From: Symsagittifera roscoffensis
Taxonomy: Eukaryota; Xenacoelomorpha; Acoela; Convolutidae
Direction of reading: 5' to 3'
NCBI RefSeq assembly: GCF_963678635.1
Contig: NC_087069.1
Location: 18,386,515 to 18,450,514 of the forward strand
Length of the DNA: 64,000 nucleotides
Under the pieces are notes generated by a model that was not told where the DNA came from, searched no databases, and saw only the letters and a program-made list of their open reading frames with translations. This document shows, piece by piece, positions 63,458-64,000 of the stretch. Both the position numbers and the translations under genes were made by a program. The stretch's first letter is position 1. Every line of letters starts with the position of its first letter.

Positions 63458-63975
63458 TTTTCAACCAATCATAAAAAACCTTGGTTTTCTTCAGGGCACA
63501 ATGATTCCTGGAGTTGTAGTGTGGAATATGTTTATTGCAACTTGGATAATTTTTAAAATATAAATTTTCAACCCGAGGACAGCCCAAATCATCTAGGTTT
63601 TCAATCTTTCGGTCCAAGTACTTGGCCAAAAATTCTGTCTTTTCTTTTCCTTTAGCGTAAAAAACGGCACCAGGATTTCTCAACACAAAACTCTGAAGTA
63701 TTTGATTCAAGTTTATGTAAAGGTAATCACCGTTTTCCCAATGGAGACCGTGTAAATAATTTGTTAACCAGTTGTAAGCTTTTTGTTCAAGCTTTGGTAG
63801 TATATTGAAATTCACTGGAGGTAAGAAAATGAGTCGATCGCTGTAGTCTGAAGTTGTTATTGCTAATTCTTTAACCAAAAAGGCGTTTTTTTTGTAACGA
63901 AAGCCTTCCACCTCAAGCACAACTGATCTCTCGCCTAGCAATCTAGTAAATGATAAACTTCTGGTTTTTTCAACT
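63372..63975 (-). CDS. Polinton 'VEGFR' protein, possibly nuclease-like, 5' end unclear
   Basis: Open from about 63975 with no ATG before a TTG at 63941; stop at 63372. The start SVVLEVEGFRYKKNAFLVKE has the shape of the first strand of an RNase H-like/DEDD exonuclease with E-x-E where D-x-E is usual. Later parts: NWLTNYLHGLHWE, GAVFYAKGKEK, LGCPRVENL and a His/Cys-containing NSRNHCALKKTKVFYDWL. I recall similar proteins in invertebrate Polintons, without known function. The nuclease idea is an inference from the pattern. Confidence 0.5.
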
Positions 63976-64000
63976 TAATGAAAAGGCAGAACGCTATTCC

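Larger units (their letters stand above)
49090..64000 (-). mobile_element. decayed Polinton/Maverick element (right end outside the window)
   Basis: About 15 kb with the Polinton gene set: protein-primed family-B DNA polymerase, adenain-type protease, double-jelly-roll capsid protein, penton-type protein, a small basic protein, DDE integrase and FtsK/HerA-type packaging ATPase. All of these are on the minus strand, and two small genes on the plus strand lie between polymerase and protease. Polymerase, capsid, penton, integrase and several small genes carry nonsense codons or frameshifts, so the copy looks inactive. The left end is approximate and terminal repeats were not found. Confidence 0.85.

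Overview
This is an AT-rich eukaryotic (metazoan) window. It has long introns, canonical GT-AG exon borders, host genes of animal type (a TDRD12-like piRNA-pathway protein and an ERICH6/FAM194-like protein) and many transposon copies. No bacterial signatures were seen. I cannot name the species; an invertebrate is most likely.

Layout. (1) 985-2406, + strand: the last three coding exons, or all, of a small unrecognised gene. (2) 2407-8535: no host gene. It holds a tRNA-like SINE, a 24-bp satellite into which a hAT-type MITE inserted, a 342-bp higher-order array grown from that insertion, and a second SINE-like repeat. (3) 8556-22810, + strand: a five-exon TDRD12 homologue (1931 codons in one frame across all junctions) with a degenerate DEAD-box helicase core, Tudor domains and a CS domain. 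Its largest intron is filled by a degenerate ~165-bp tandem repeat. (4) 22811-25087: intergenic, with a 719-bp foldback element. (5) 25088-48387, + strand: a 14-exon ERICH6-like gene (884 codons, all phases consistent). Its introns hold four kinds of small transposon. Its last intron holds a complete Ty3/Gypsy element on the minus strand (39653-47212), with LTRs that look identical and 5-bp target duplications. That element sits inside an older MITE, and an uninterrupted sister copy of the MITE lies directly next door. (6) About 49.1 kb to beyond the right edge: a decayed Polinton/Maverick, mostly minus strand. It has family-B DNA polymerase, adenain-like protease, double-jelly-roll major capsid protein, penton-type capsid protein, a small basic protein, retroviral-type integrase, packaging ATPase and several lineage proteins. 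Most genes carry stops or frameshifts; the ATPase and protease are open.

How the parts relate. The two host genes are not an obvious functional pair. The TDRD12-like protein belongs to a family that helps make piRNAs against transposons, and it sits among several transposon classes of clearly different ages. The order of some insertions can be read directly: satellite, then hAT MITE, then array; and MITE, then Gypsy. The Polinton genes form the usual virus-like module (replication, integration, capsid, maturation, packaging), now inactivated. All similarity statements come from reading the sequence and from remembered family features, not from searches.
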